Notes under the pieces: model-generated | Told to the model about the DNA's origin: nothing | Seen by the model: only the letters and a program-made list of their open reading frames with translations | The model's database searches: none | Position numbers and translations under genes: made by a program | Shown: in pieces, positions 24,982 to 33,984 of the stretch | How positions within the stretch are numbered: the stretch's first letter is position 1 | How the letters are laid out: the number at the start of each line of letters is the position of its first letter | Source: Sinorhizobium terangae | Lineage (GTDB): Bacteria > Pseudomonadota > Alphaproteobacteria > Rhizobiales > Rhizobiaceae | Assembly: GCF_029714365.1 (NCBI RefSeq) | Contig: NZ_CP121659.1 | Location: forward strand, 1,922,001 to 1,986,000 | Direction: 5' to 3' | Length of the DNA: 64,000 nucleotides

Positions 24982-26097
24982 TCAGCCAACCAACAAGCGT
25001 GAATGCTTGCCGAGCAGTACGCGCAACAGGAAGATGATCACTAGGCAGCTGAGCAATCCGAGACAGAAGATGATGGCTCCTCCGCCGATCAAGTTCCAGG
25101 TCGAATCGGGTGATGCAACAACAGCGGACGCGATCCGAAGACAGATGCGAAAAACGAAGCCGTGCAGCAGATAAAGTCCGAAAGCACTCAATGCGACCAG
25201 ATCCAAAGTGCGTGCAACCACCAGGGGAAGGTCCTTGCACCGTCGCCAAAGCCAGATCAGGATGAGAGCGCCAAGAGCGAGCTTTTGGACAAAATGTACG
25301 CTCTCCCGCAGCGATGTCGGCCCCCATTTGTCTATGCCATGAGTGTATAGGAACCAGAGTAAAGCCGTCGTGATAGCCGCAACAACGCCGAGCAGCGGCA
25401 GATATCGGGCGATCGCGCCCAAACGTCCCTCCACGTCCTCACCCATGTACAGGCCGATGACGTAGGTGCCGGTGAAGAAGATGCACGTGGCGATCGTGAC
25501 GTCGGTTCCTGTCCGAGAGAAAAAGAGCGGCAAGGTAACGGCCGCAATTAGCATCGGGTATCTCGCGGCAGTGGTAAGCAGCCGATGAAGGATCGGACTG
25601 AGCGCGTAGAGCAGTACAACCACCGGGATATACCAATAGGTGTTTTGAGCTTCGCCCCAAAGAACGTTGTAGGAAAGAAACTTTGTGAGCGCGATTAAAT
25701 CGTGGATGCCCTCAACGCCGTTCCATCTGAAGAATAGTAGCGTCGAGAACAGCATAGACATCACGATATATGGCACGACGACTCTTAGGAATCGCTGCTT
25801 GTAAAACAGAAAGGTGGGTCTCTTTGAAAGACGCGTTGAATAAATTATTCCGGATATTATCGCCAAATACATCGTCGTGTCATGAAACAGAATGTCGTTC
25901 ACGATTAAGAAGCGATTCGACGGAGGAACTTGCTCGTCAAAGCCCCGCAGCATGAAGACACGACATGCATGCAGAACGAGAATCTGAAGAATTGCCACTG
26001 CACGAAAATAGTGGATGTAGACGAGATGGCCACTCGTCAAGAGCGTAGCATGCAGTTCAACCGCGGAATCACTGGGTTTTGTGATCAGGTCGACCAA
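24982..26097 (-). CDS. Acyltransferase family 3 membrane protein
   Basis: A 371-residue protein with about ten hydrophobic segments, typical of OafA/ExoH/NodX-type O-acyltransferases that acetylate or succinylate polysaccharides at the inner membrane. The N-terminal YIHYFRAVAILQILVLHACR corresponds to the family's RxxA...H catalytic helix, and the C-terminal SAFGLYLLHGFVFRI is the second conserved patch. It has lower GC than its neighbours, suggesting transfer. It is alone; the surface polymer modified is unknown. Confidence 0.88.
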   Translation of the reverse strand: MVDLITKPSDSAVELHATLLTSGHLVYIHYFRAVAILQILVLHACRVFMLRGFDEQVPPSNRFLIVNDILFHDTTMYLAIISGIIYSTRLSKRPTFLFYKQRFLRVVVPYIVMSMLFSTLLFFRWNGVEGIHDLIALTKFLSYNVLWGEAQNTYWYIPVVVLLYALSPILHRLLTTAARYPMLIAAVTLPLFFSRTGTDVTIATCIFFTGTYVIGLYMGEDVEGRLGAIARYLPLLGVVAAITTALLWFLYTHGIDKWGPTSLRESVHFVQKLALGALILIWLWRRCKDLPLVVARTLDLVALSAFGLYLLHGFVFRICLRIASAVVASPDSTWNLIGGGAIIFCLGLLSCLVIIFLLRVLLGKHSRLLVG

Positions 26098-26292
26098 CGC
26101 CTGGCATCCTGAGTGAGTTGCAGCCGAAACTTCACATTCCCACCAAGATTTGTAAATATATCCAACGGTCTAGTAAGGGTGGCGTAAGTTATTAGCCTCG
26201 TACGCGGACAATCGTTCGAGGCTACATTCTTTACATGGCAAGGGCATTCTGGATGCTTTTTTGGGTATTGTAGTTTTTTCTACTGGATGCAG

Positions 26293-26324
26293 AAAAAAAA
26301 CGGCCCATGCCTTTGGCACAGACC
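26293..26324 (-). terminator. Rho-independent terminator
   Basis: Minus-strand stem GGTCTGTGCC/GGCATGGGCC (ten pairs including G-U) with a three-base loop and T8 tail. Confidence 0.7.
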
Positions 26325-26380
26325 GACACCAGAGGTCATCCTATTTACTATAATAGGAGTTTACGGGAGCCGGCTGCTCC
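26293..26380 (-). ncRNA. Candidate small RNA with three hairpins
   Basis: Read on the minus strand: a GGAGC/GCTCC hairpin, then CCTATT/AATAGG, then a ten-pair wobble-containing terminator stem (26302-26324, loop AAA) followed by eight T. There is no open frame. Composite motif A ends just upstream (26388), where an activator would sit. The 5' end is estimated. Confidence 0.5.
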
Positions 26381-26387
26381 GCGCCAC

Positions 26388-26421
26388 GGACTTTAGTCTT
26401 ATAAGACGGACGCAAAGGTCT
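26388..26421. promoter_or_regulatory. Composite motif copy A (GGACTTTAGTC...AAAGGTC)
   Basis: GGACTTTAGTC followed 26 bp later (start to start) by AAAGGTC. Copies B (44281) and C (44988) have the same half-sites at 27 and 25 bp. Probable binding site of a dimeric regulator. Confidence 0.5.
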
Positions 26422-26604
26422 TAGAATCTGCCAGCCCCTAACTGAAATGTGGAAGGACTGTAAGCTGGTCCTATTTGGCCAGCGGTCTCGACAAACCTCC
26501 GTTACCTGCCTCAGCCTTTCTCAGATCTCGCCTCCACGAAAGCATGGCGAGAAACGGGTGATGGAAGAACAGGTGACGCCTGTCAGAGGCTCATGAAAGC
26601 GCCG

Positions 26605-26652
26605 TAGCAATTCAAAGTGCTACAGCGACTTTGTGCGGCTGAAAAGACGCAG
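26605..26652 (-). repeat. Partial RIME1-like repeat copy 8
   Basis: caattcaaagtgctacagcgactttg...aaagacgc; only the first palindrome block remains, inverted. Confidence 0.55.
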
Positions 26653-26676
26653 GTAGCCGACGTTGGGCCGAGTCTG

Positions 26677-27273
26677 TCACTCGGCGCGCTCGCGCTCTTT
26701 CTCGACGGCATGGACTAGGGAGTGAACCACCACGGCATAGAACAACAATCCCGAAGCCGATCCGAGCACGCGCCCCCGCATGAGCTGCAGAAGGCCGATC
26801 CCTCCCAGAGCCGAGGACAACATAGGGCTCCCCAGGAGGCGGTGCGCTGCGTAAGAATGCCAGAAGAATTCGCTTGCAGGGCCCAATGTTCGCCTTCGCA
26901 AGACCTGCAAAAGACCGAACCCGAGAAGCCCCGCGCCAGCCGCCTTGAGAAGACCGGTGTGACCCACGGGTTTCAGCGCGCGCACGACGGCGCGGTTGCT
27001 GAGTGTGCCGGGTCGCTCGGCACGAAGCTCGAAGATACGGCGGGCCGCGGCGTCGTCGCGGAGCGCGTCGATATCACTCGAGTGCCATATGGTGATACTA
27101 CCTGTCTGATGGTTCGTCTTCAGCTCGGCGATAACGCCGTTGTCGGCGAGATCCCGCGCGACGCCCTGGAAGAATGATGCATCGCCACGCTTGGAAGGAA
27201 CTTTCAGGCGCACGCGCCCGGGTGACTCATGTTCAAGGAAGGCGATCGGCAGCATGTCGTCCATCTCCCCCAA
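26677..27273 (-). CDS. HMA_2-like metal-associated membrane protein
   Basis: A 198-residue protein. Residues of about 10-65 resemble the HMA_2-type ferredoxin-like domain (HESPGRVRLKVPS...), without a CxxC metal site. The C-terminal half is hydrophobic and contains an internal duplication: GLLGFGLLQVLRRRTLGPAS and ALGGIGLLQLMRGRVLGSAS, each followed by a FFWHSYAAHRLL/LLFYAVVVHSLV segment. It is next to DUF445, a second HMA_2-like gene and a P-type ATPase whose N-terminus has a similar domain, suggesting a shared metal-handling system. Function is inferred. Confidence 0.7.
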   Translation of the reverse strand: MGEMDDMLPIAFLEHESPGRVRLKVPSKRGDASFFQGVARDLADNGVIAELKTNHQTGSITIWHSSDIDALRDDAAARRIFELRAERPGTLSNRAVVRALKPVGHTGLLKAAGAGLLGFGLLQVLRRRTLGPASEFFWHSYAAHRLLGSPMLSSALGGIGLLQLMRGRVLGSASGLLFYAVVVHSLVHAVEKERERAE

Positions 27274-27353
27274 AGGGTGACCAACACGGATGTATCAGGG
27301 TATCGTTAGACACCCACGCCTGACCACGGGCAGCGATCCACGCCCGAACGAAC

Positions 27354-27359
27354 ATTATA
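27354..27359 (-). promoter_or_regulatory. Candidate -10 element of the HMA_2-like gene
   Basis: Minus-strand TATAAT about 80 bp upstream of the start at 27273; the -35 is weak. Confidence 0.35.
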
Positions 27360-27412
27360 GCAGCTGTTGCCATGCTTGTTGATTCTGTGGTTGTCGGGTG
27401 TTGAAAAGTTTT

Positions 27413-27457
27413 CTACGGCGCCGCTCGTCCAATCGGACGTGCAAAGGTCGCTGTAGG
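27413..27457 (+). repeat. Partial RIME1-like repeat copy 9
   Basis: ctacggcgccgctcgtccaa, then tcggacgtgcaaaggtcgct; first palindrome block only. Confidence 0.6.
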
Positions 27458-27495
27458 CTGAGCCCCGGCAGCGCGTCGATCAGAGAGGTTATGCC

Positions 27496-28794
27496 ATGGC
27501 ACCGGATCGCATTCGATCACTTGATACCCCAACCCCGGCTTCAGGCACCCTACCGCCGCCTCGTTCCGAAGATTTCCTGCGGCGGCGCCTCAAGCGCAAT
27601 CGCACCCTGGCGACATCGCTTCTTGTCACCATGGGCGCCGTCTTTGTCGGAACACATTTCGTTGCCGACCCCGGCTTCGCCACAAGGCTGCTTCGCGCCA
27701 CGGCCGAGGCGGGAATTGTCGGCGGGCTTGCCGATTGGTTCGCGGTGACGGCGCTTTTTCGGCACCCGTTGGGCATTCCCATTCCGCACACGGCCATTAT
27801 CCCGAACAGCAAGGAGCGCATCGGGCAGACCCTTGGCCGTTTCATTGAACGTCACTTCCTGACCCAGGAAGTGTTGCTGCGCAAGCTCAAGAGCGCCAAC
27901 GCGGCGCAGCGTTTTGCGAGATGGCTGTCGACCCCGGAGACTGCACCGGTCATCGCAAACGCCGTCGTCGCAGCGATGCCCTACCTCGTTCGCTCTCTTG
28001 ATAGTCACGACCTGCGCGAGTTCGTCCGGCGCACGCTCGGCAGGCAGCTCCGGCAAACAGATATCGCGCCCGTCATGGGCCGCGTGATTCACATGGTTAC
28101 CGCAAGCGGCGAAGCGGATGTCCTGTTCGAACGCGTCCTGGGTGTCGCCGCCCAGTGGCTCGAAGACAACCGCGACCAGATCTACCTTCTGGTTCAGCAA
28201 CGCAGTCGCTGGTGGATCCCGAAGACCATAAACCGGAAAATTGCCGACGCGATCATCACCGGCTGTGCCGATCTCCTCAACGACCTCAGGGAGCCGGAGA
28301 GCGAGGTGCGATTTAAGTTTCGCGAGGCGCTCGCCCATCTGATCAATGAGCTCATCAATTCCCCGGAGCAGCGCAAGCAGATCAACGCGTCCAAAAATCG
28401 TATCCTCGAGCATCCGGATGTTCAGGCCTGGGTCGCCGCCGTTTGGCAAGAGACCTCGCGAGTGATGCTCGAAGACCTGTCGCAGCCAACCTCGAAAGCA
28501 CGCGCGGCCGTTGAGAAGATCTGCATGCTCATCGGCAAGACGCTTGCGACCGACCAGGCCATGCTGAAACATATGGACGCGTTTCTGGAGGAACTCGCCG
28601 TATATCTGGTCTCCTGGCGTCACGAGATCGGCAAGTTTGTGACGGAAGTCGTCAGAAGCTGGGACAGTCCGACGCTCGTGGAGCGCCTGGAACTCGTCGT
28701 CGGCAGCGATCTCCAGTACATCCGCATGAACGGCACCATCGTCGGCGCCCTCGCCGGCAGCCTTATCTTTCTCACCTCTCAATTGATCGGGTAG
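27496..28794 (+). CDS. DUF445 family membrane protein
   Basis: A 432-residue protein with a hydrophobic segment at each end (LATSLLVTMGAVFVGTHFV and IVGALAGSLIFLTSQLIG) and a long helical middle. The segment RATAEAGIVGGLADWFAVTALFRHPLGIPIPHTAIIP is the DUF445 hallmark, and the length is right for YjiN-type members. Function is unknown; it may organise a membrane complex. It lies between two HMA_2-like genes, divergent from the first. Confidence 0.9.
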   Translation: MAPDRIRSLDTPTPASGTLPPPRSEDFLRRRLKRNRTLATSLLVTMGAVFVGTHFVADPGFATRLLRATAEAGIVGGLADWFAVTALFRHPLGIPIPHTAIIPNSKERIGQTLGRFIERHFLTQEVLLRKLKSANAAQRFARWLSTPETAPVIANAVVAAMPYLVRSLDSHDLREFVRRTLGRQLRQTDIAPVMGRVIHMVTASGEADVLFERVLGVAAQWLEDNRDQIYLLVQQRSRWWIPKTINRKIADAIITGCADLLNDLREPESEVRFKFREALAHLINELINSPEQRKQINASKNRILEHPDVQAWVAAVWQETSRVMLEDLSQPTSKARAAVEKICMLIGKTLATDQAMLKHMDAFLEELAVYLVSWRHEIGKFVTEVVRSWDSPTLVERLELVVGSDLQYIRMNGTIVGALAGSLIFLTSQLIG

Positions 28795-28817
28795 CCGCAT
28801 TCTTCGTGCGGAGCGGC

Positions 28818-28889
28818 TACTGCATGGCTGCTCAAATCGGATGCGACAGCAACCTTTGCGCGTCCGATCACAATACGCGACGGCAGCTC
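28818..28889 (-). repeat. Degenerate RIME1-like repeat copy 10
   Basis: tactgcatggctgctcaaat...cagcaacctttgcgcgtccg...gcgacggcagc; the middle is lost. Confidence 0.5.
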
Positions 28890-29033
28890 AATTGGTATTT
28901 CGCCTGGAACGAGGGCAGGAGGAGATGCATTGCCGTACCCAACCAACGAGGCAGAAGCTGGCTGCTGTCGTGTACTGTGGCATCCGATTGAACGCGCGGC
29001 GCTAAAGGCCATTCCGACTGTAGTCATACTGTC

Positions 29034-29618
29034 ATGCTCGCGGCCTATATGGACCGCAACGCGGACCCCATGTGGGGCTGGAAATTCCGGAACACGATGA
29101 GCAGACGAGCAATGCCGAGCAGAAATTATGCCCAGATCATCCATCGCGCACGGGGGCGAGTGCGCATCAGGATCCCGGCACGACGACATCACGCAGCGTA
29201 CTTCAACGAACTTCGGGCAAATCTCCTAGCCTGCGAAGGCGTTCTCGCCGTCCAGGTCAACCCACTCACCGCAACGGTTCTGATCGAGCATAACGAACCG
29301 TGTGACGTGACCGCCCTGAACCACGGGCTCGATCTCGCAAATGCCCGACCTGAACCCGTCTGCGAGCGCCAGACGCTGCCGCCTGTCGCGCGGATCGATG
29401 CACACATTCGCACGCTGTCAGGGGGCGAAATGGATCTCGGCGCGCTGATCGTAAAGGTCGCGCTGGCGTTGATCTCGCGCCAGCCGGGAGGTCTGATGGT
29501 CGAACTGGGTGTCGAGGCAGCAACCCGCTCTGCGCTCTGGCTCGCGGGCCCCGCAGCCACGCCTGTCGCACCGGCCGGCCTGGAAATTGCGGAGCAACGC
29601 CTTCCCGCCGCGGCGTAG
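29034..29618 (+). CDS. HMA_2-like metal-associated protein
   Basis: A 194-residue frame. A ferredoxin-like HMA_2-type segment (IIHRARGRVRIRIPARRHH...CEGVLAVQVNPLTATVLIEH) occupies about residues 35-90, again without CxxC. A moderately hydrophobic tail (LGALIVKVALALISRQPGGLM...ATRSALWLA) may associate with membrane. Possible starts are 29034, 29097 and 29112; the domain begins just after the last. The neighbouring P-type ATPase on the other strand carries the same kind of domain. Metal partner unknown. Confidence 0.65.
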   Translation: MLAAYMDRNADPMWGWKFRNTMSRRAMPSRNYAQIIHRARGRVRIRIPARRHHAAYFNELRANLLACEGVLAVQVNPLTATVLIEHNEPCDVTALNHGLDLANARPEPVCERQTLPPVARIDAHIRTLSGGEMDLGALIVKVALALISRQPGGLMVELGVEAATRSALWLAGPAATPVAPAGLEIAEQRLPAAA

Positions 29619-29680
29619 TTGTTTCGATCCACCCCATCAATAACGCCGTCTTGAAGGGAACCCGCGAAAATGCCGCGCGC

Positions 29681-29780
29681 CTACAGGGCCGCGCGTCCAA
29701 TCGGACGCGCTAAGGTCGCTGTAACAATTTGAATGGCTGCATGATCCTTAAATCGATTCCGATTTAAGGATCATGCAGTA
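29681..29780 (+). repeat. RIME1-like repeat copy 11
   Basis: Complete copy between the convergent HMA_2-like gene and the P-type ATPase gene; the second palindrome (gatccttaaatcgattccga mirror) is perfect. Confidence 0.85.
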
Positions 29781-29891
29781 GCCGGTCGCGGTGCCGCAAC
29801 CCCCTGCCCTCATTCGTGTTCTCGTCACAGGAAAGAGGGCGAAAAGCATCCCCAAACCAATTGAGCTGCTGTCATGTGATGTGGCGTCTGG

Positions 29892-32800
29892 TTACTTCGC
29901 ACCATGCGGACGTAGCCATGACACGTTGGCCGGCGCCTCCAACAGCCTGGGGCGGGACTCATTGGCAGGCGCCATTGGCGCTCGCGTGAAGGTGAGCGGC
30001 GCGCTCGCATGGCTCGTGCTGGCGCTGAGAGCCGACTTGCGCACCTCGGCGATTGCAAACGGAAGCGTTCCGCCGGCGAGCATGATGCCTGCATCAAGGA
30101 TGCCGAGCGGTGCGAGGCCGAGCAGTCTGCGGATGCCGGGCACGAACAAGGCAGCCGACTGCGCCGCCACCGAACCGGCCAGAATGCCCGTGAGTGCCGG
30201 GTTGGCGGGGCTGGATCCGCGATCGAAAACACTACGCGTGGACGAGCGGCAGGTGATCGCATGGAGCAGTTGGGCCGTCACCAGAGCGCCGAAGGTCATG
30301 GTCCGCACGATCGGCGAAGCAGTCCCATAGCGCATCGCGCCGTAGAGGCCTGCCGCCATGGCGCCTGAGCCGAGCAGCGCCGCCTCGCTGGTGAGCGAGG
30401 CGAGATTCTGGACTCCAGGCAGGGCTTTGTCCGCGACCATGGGCCCGTCCTGCATGCCGGCGGCTTCCGGCGGCTCCATCGCGAGACCGAGTCCCGGCAG
30501 CACGTCGGAGATGAGATTGATCCACAGGAGTTGCATCGGCGAGAGGACCTCGCCAAGGCCCACGGCCATGCCACACAGCATGACGAGGACCTCGCTGAAA
30601 TTCGTGCTGAAGAGATAGTGTATCGCCTTGCGGATATTCGTGAAGGTGGTGCGGCCTCTCTCGATTGCCGGAATGAGGCCGCCCAGATCATCCGTGGCGA
30701 GATAGACGTCCGCCGTCTCGCGTGCCGCTGCGTACGGGTCCCGACCCAAAGCGATACCGACATCGGCTGCGCGCAGCGCCGGACTGTCGTTGATACCGTC
30801 GCCGATCATCGCCACCGTGGCTCCCGATTGCTGCAGGGCACGAATGATCTTGAGCTTCTGTGCGGGGCTGACGCGCGAGAAGGCCTGCGCCCGGCGCGCC
30901 GCAACCGCCAATTCGGCCTCCGTCATGCGGTCAACGTCGACGGCGTCGACAATGTCAATGTCTCCCGTCCCGTTCAGGCCGACCTTATGGGCGACGGCTC
31001 GGGCCGTCGCCCGCTGATCGCCGGTCAGAATGATCGTCTGGAGTCCGGCCCGATGAAGCTCCGCCATCAGCGATTTCAAACCCGGGCGGACGGGATCGGC
31101 CAGGCCGGCGAGGCCAACCCATGTCAGTTCCGCAACCGCCGGTTCGTCTTGCGTTTCGTCGCCAACATCGCGATAGGCAAAACCGAGAACCCGCAGCGCG
31201 CGATCCGCCAGTTCGGCGTTGATTCCCTCGATCCGGTCGCGGCGCTCCGGCGTCAGAGGCCTGCGCCCACCGCCGGCCAGTCCCTCCCACCGGCAGCGAT
31301 CGAGAACTTCGAGAGGGCTTCCTTTCACGGCGAGAAGCAGGCGACCGTTGTTGGCATGCGCGCTCGCCATAAAACGGTAGGTTTCGGTGCGTTGCTGCAG
31401 AGACACCTTCGGGAACCCTCGACGCAATGCGGCAACGTCAATTTCACTGTCGATCGCTGCCTGGACGAGCGCCTTCTCGGTAGCCGAACCGTTGAGGATA
31501 CTGTCGCCTTCGTCTGCCTCGACCTCCGCCTCGCTGCAGAGACAGCCGATCGTGAGCAGCCTTCTCAAGCAGTCGTTTCCGTTTGGGTGCGCCACGGCAT
31601 CATCATGGCCGTCGAGCCGACTGCCCTCTCCAGCCTGGTAAATCTGGTCTCCGCAGACGGCGACTTCCACGGACATGCGGCCGAAGGTCAGGGTGCCGGT
31701 CTTGTCGAAGCAGGCGACCTGCACGGCTGCCATCGGCTCCACAGCTTCGAGCCGGCGCACGAGAATATTGCGTCGTCGCAGGTCCTCGACACCGAGCGCG
31801 AGTGTCGTAACAGCGAGCACGGGCAGACCCTCTGGAACCGCGGCCACGACAACGGACAAGGCCGATCGGGCGGCTTGGTAGAGCGCGATCCCGCGCAACC
31901 AGCCGATGCCGACAATGAGTCCGCCCGCATAGAGCGTCAGCCATCCGAGTTGTCGCCCCAGTTCGCCCATTTGCCGCTGCATGGGTGTTTGCGGCGCCAA
32001 GGTTGCGCCGACGAGCTGTTGAACTCTTCCGATCTCGGTCCGCGCGCCCGTCGCCACAACAATGGCTGTGCCGCTCCCGCCCGTCACCACCGTGCCGCGG
32101 TAGACCATACTGGTCCGCTCCGCGAGCGGAAGCGTCACGGCTACGGGCGCATCGGATTTGCGGACCGGCATGCTCTCGCCGGTCAATCCCGCCTCGCTGA
32201 CGGTCAGTCCGCGCACGGCGGACAGGCGCGCGTCGGCCGGCACCACCATGCCGCGCTCCAGCATCAGAACATCGCCCGGGACAAGCGTCTCCGCCGCCAC
32301 CTCGTGCGGATCGCCATCGCGAATTACTCTCGCGGCCTGCGGCGCCGGCAGGTTCAGGCTCTGGATGATCCGCTCGGTTCCGGTCTCGGTCCTGTAGCCA
32401 ATGGCGGCGTTCACCCCCATCACCGCCAAAATCGCCCCGACCTCGAGCAAGGCTCCGGTGACGAGGGAGACGACCGCCGCACCGGCCAGCAGCGCGACGG
32501 GTACGCTATCGAACTGGGCGAGAAAGATGCCGAGGTTGGAGCGCGTTGGAAGCGCTGGTAGAGCGTTGCTTCCCGCAGCCACCAGGCGCTCCCGCGCCTC
32601 GTCTTCGGATAATCCACGTGTGCGGGACGTCGCTAGGTCGGTCGCTACCGCTTCCGTGTCCAGATGGTGCCAGCCCTTTTTGTCACGGGAATCGTCGTCG
32701 GACGGCCCGATGCCGCTTTGCAGGAGCTCGATGATCCGCCCGATGATCGCCTCGAGTGGCGTGGCTGGATCGTAATGAACGAGCAGATTGCCGGTGAGCG

Positions 32801-33080
32801 GACTCGCCGCGGCACCGGAAACGCCGCCAATCGCAGGGAGAGTACGCTCGAGAAATCTCTGAACCTGGTTGCTTTCCACGAGCGCATCGATATGAAGACG
32901 CGCTCTCCCGGGTGCCGCGGCGTGCACCAGCCGGATGGAGACAGGCGTCGGCGCAACGGCATCGGCAACGGCCACACCTTGCGGCTGATCCTGAAGGTCG
33001 CCTTGGCGACCGTGTGCGCCGCCGCTGCTCGACCCGGGCCTTTCGCGCCTGCGTGGCCCACCTGTTGCCATTTGGGGCAT
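29892..33080 (-). CDS. P2-type cation-transporting ATPase with HMA_2-like N-terminus
   Basis: A 1062-residue pump. About residues 44-124 form an HMA_2-like domain (VHAAAPGRARLHIDALVES...). The P-type core follows: TGES at about 300, PEGLP in the fourth membrane helix at about 416, the phosphorylated Asp in DKTGT at about 459, KGSP in the nucleotide domain, GDGINDSPALRAAD and the late membrane segments with LLWINLISDVLPGLGLAMEPPE. PEGLP and the NLISD helix point to the P2 (calcium/manganese-like) class, not the CPC-type heavy-metal class. ATG 33080 follows GAGGGACGG; a GTG at 33113 lies in a RIME. It may export Ca2+, Mn2+ or another divalent cation. Confidence 0.9.
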   Translation of the reverse strand: MPQMATGGPRRRERPGSSSGGAHGRQGDLQDQPQGVAVADAVAPTPVSIRLVHAAAPGRARLHIDALVESNQVQRFLERTLPAIGGVSGAAASPLTGNLLVHYDPATPLEAIIGRIIELLQSGIGPSDDDSRDKKGWHHLDTEAVATDLATSRTRGLSEDEARERLVAAGSNALPALPTRSNLGIFLAQFDSVPVALLAGAAVVSLVTGALLEVGAILAVMGVNAAIGYRTETGTERIIQSLNLPAPQAARVIRDGDPHEVAAETLVPGDVLMLERGMVVPADARLSAVRGLTVSEAGLTGESMPVRKSDAPVAVTLPLAERTSMVYRGTVVTGGSGTAIVVATGARTEIGRVQQLVGATLAPQTPMQRQMGELGRQLGWLTLYAGGLIVGIGWLRGIALYQAARSALSVVVAAVPEGLPVLAVTTLALGVEDLRRRNILVRRLEAVEPMAAVQVACFDKTGTLTFGRMSVEVAVCGDQIYQAGEGSRLDGHDDAVAHPNGNDCLRRLLTIGCLCSEAEVEADEGDSILNGSATEKALVQAAIDSEIDVAALRRGFPKVSLQQRTETYRFMASAHANNGRLLLAVKGSPLEVLDRCRWEGLAGGGRRPLTPERRDRIEGINAELADRALRVLGFAYRDVGDETQDEPAVAELTWVGLAGLADPVRPGLKSLMAELHRAGLQTIILTGDQRATARAVAHKVGLNGTGDIDIVDAVDVDRMTEAELAVAARRAQAFSRVSPAQKLKIIRALQQSGATVAMIGDGINDSPALRAADVGIALGRDPYAAARETADVYLATDDLGGLIPAIERGRTTFTNIRKAIHYLFSTNFSEVLVMLCGMAVGLGEVLSPMQLLWINLISDVLPGLGLAMEPPEAAGMQDGPMVADKALPGVQNLASLTSEAALLGSGAMAAGLYGAMRYGTASPIVRTMTFGALVTAQLLHAITCRSSTRSVFDRGSSPANPALTGILAGSVAAQSAALFVPGIRRLLGLAPLGILDAGIMLAGGTLPFAIAEVRKSALSASTSHASAPLTFTRAPMAPANESRPRLLEAPANVSWLRPHGAK

Positions 33081-33106
33081 ACGACCGTCCCTCGCCGGCA
33101 GCTTCT

Positions 33107-33197
33107 CTAGCACCGCGCGTCTTATCGGATGGGCGCTGTAGCAAGTTGAATTGCTGCATGTCGGTGAACCGGCTACGATTCAAGAAACATGCGGCAG
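33107..33197 (+). repeat. RIME1-like repeat copy 12
   Basis: ctagcaccgcgcgtcttatcgg...gctgtagcaagttgaattg followed by tgcatg...ggctacgattcaag...atgcggcagg. It sits at the 5' end of the ATPase gene. Confidence 0.7.
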
Positions 33198-33243
33198 GCT
33201 GCCGGCGATGTGATGATTACGTGTCTGTCTCTGCTTTTCGCCG

Positions 33244-33493
33244 TTACGATGTTGATTTCGCCGCCGGACGTTTAGCGGGCTCCGTCCCACCGTTGGGACT
33301 CCCCATTTCGGCACGCGCTTCAGCCACGAGATCTTCGTAGCCTTCGCCGAGTTCAGCCGCAGCAATCCGGCCCTGATCATAGGCAACCAGGCCGGCCTTG
33401 ATGACGGCCTTGATCATCGGTCTTGCTATGGGAACAACGATCGGCAACGCTGGTGAGGACGTTACCTTTCAATGCGTCTTCGAGTAAAGCCAT
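33244..33493 (-). pseudogene. DUF5132-like protein, frame-disrupted
   Basis: The C-terminal part IARPMIKAVIKAGLVAYDQG...EDLVAEARAE is typical of DUF5132 small proteins. The expected N-terminus MALLEDALKGNVLTSVA begins at the ATG at 33493 but in another frame; the hydrophobic Gly/Ala segment that normally joins the two parts is missing at about 33440-33447. An out-of-frame deletion is the simplest explanation. Such proteins commonly flank metal ATPase genes in rhizobia, as here. Confidence 0.65.
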
Positions 33494-33984
33494 GTCAGGT
33501 CTCCCTTTCCGCCCCCTCTAACGCTTCGATGGTAATCGCTGACGAGACAAGCCTCCCTATCGGCAAATCTGCCGAGCCAGCATCAGCCCCAATGATCTTC
33601 CCCCCTTCGGAGCAGGACATTCTCCGCGGCAGCCCCCCAAACGCATGCGCCGGCTGCCTGTCATCAAAGTATCACAATTGTTATTGTCATAATAAAGGAA
33701 AACCCACCGTACCGCTGTCAATTTCCTGGCTTTTTCCCAGAGCGGGCCCCCTTCGGCTCGCATGCGGGCGAGTCCTCCGAGACCCTCCCTCCGACTGCCG
33801 AGTAACTTTCGGAAGGTGAGCGCGACGATGCTCGCCTTCTGGATTGGGGCCTCGCTGCTCCGCCTTCTGCCGGCTGGGCTGGCGTGCTCTGGACCGCGGC
33901 CACAGTTGCGAAGGCTACGGTTGCGCCTGCCTTCGAGTAGGAGGCTGCGCTAGTGACTTTATCGTCAGGACACTCCGGTTCGCA
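33494..33984. other. Gene-poor stretch before DUF982
   Basis: Short frames only. A lower-GC section at about 33660-33700 could hold a promoter. I see no supported gene. Confidence 0.4.

Larger units (their letters stand above)
26098..26676. other. Low-GC intergenic region with a motif and candidate sRNA
   Basis: No protein gene. Contains a Rho-independent terminator and candidate sRNA on the minus strand, composite motif copy A and a partial RIME. Confidence 0.6.

Noticed and set aside
26388..26421. FNR/FixK box at the composite motif
   Set aside because: It lacks the TTGAT-N4-ATCAA pattern; only the site at 18235 fits.
30531..32561. 676-codon plus-strand frame across the P-type ATPase
   Set aside because: Shadow of the ATPase, whose motifs are intact on the other strand.
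29892..33080. Heavy-metal (P1B, CopA/ZntA) ATPase assignment
   Set aside because: The fourth membrane helix carries PEGLP, not CPC or SPC, and the N-terminal domain has no CxxC.
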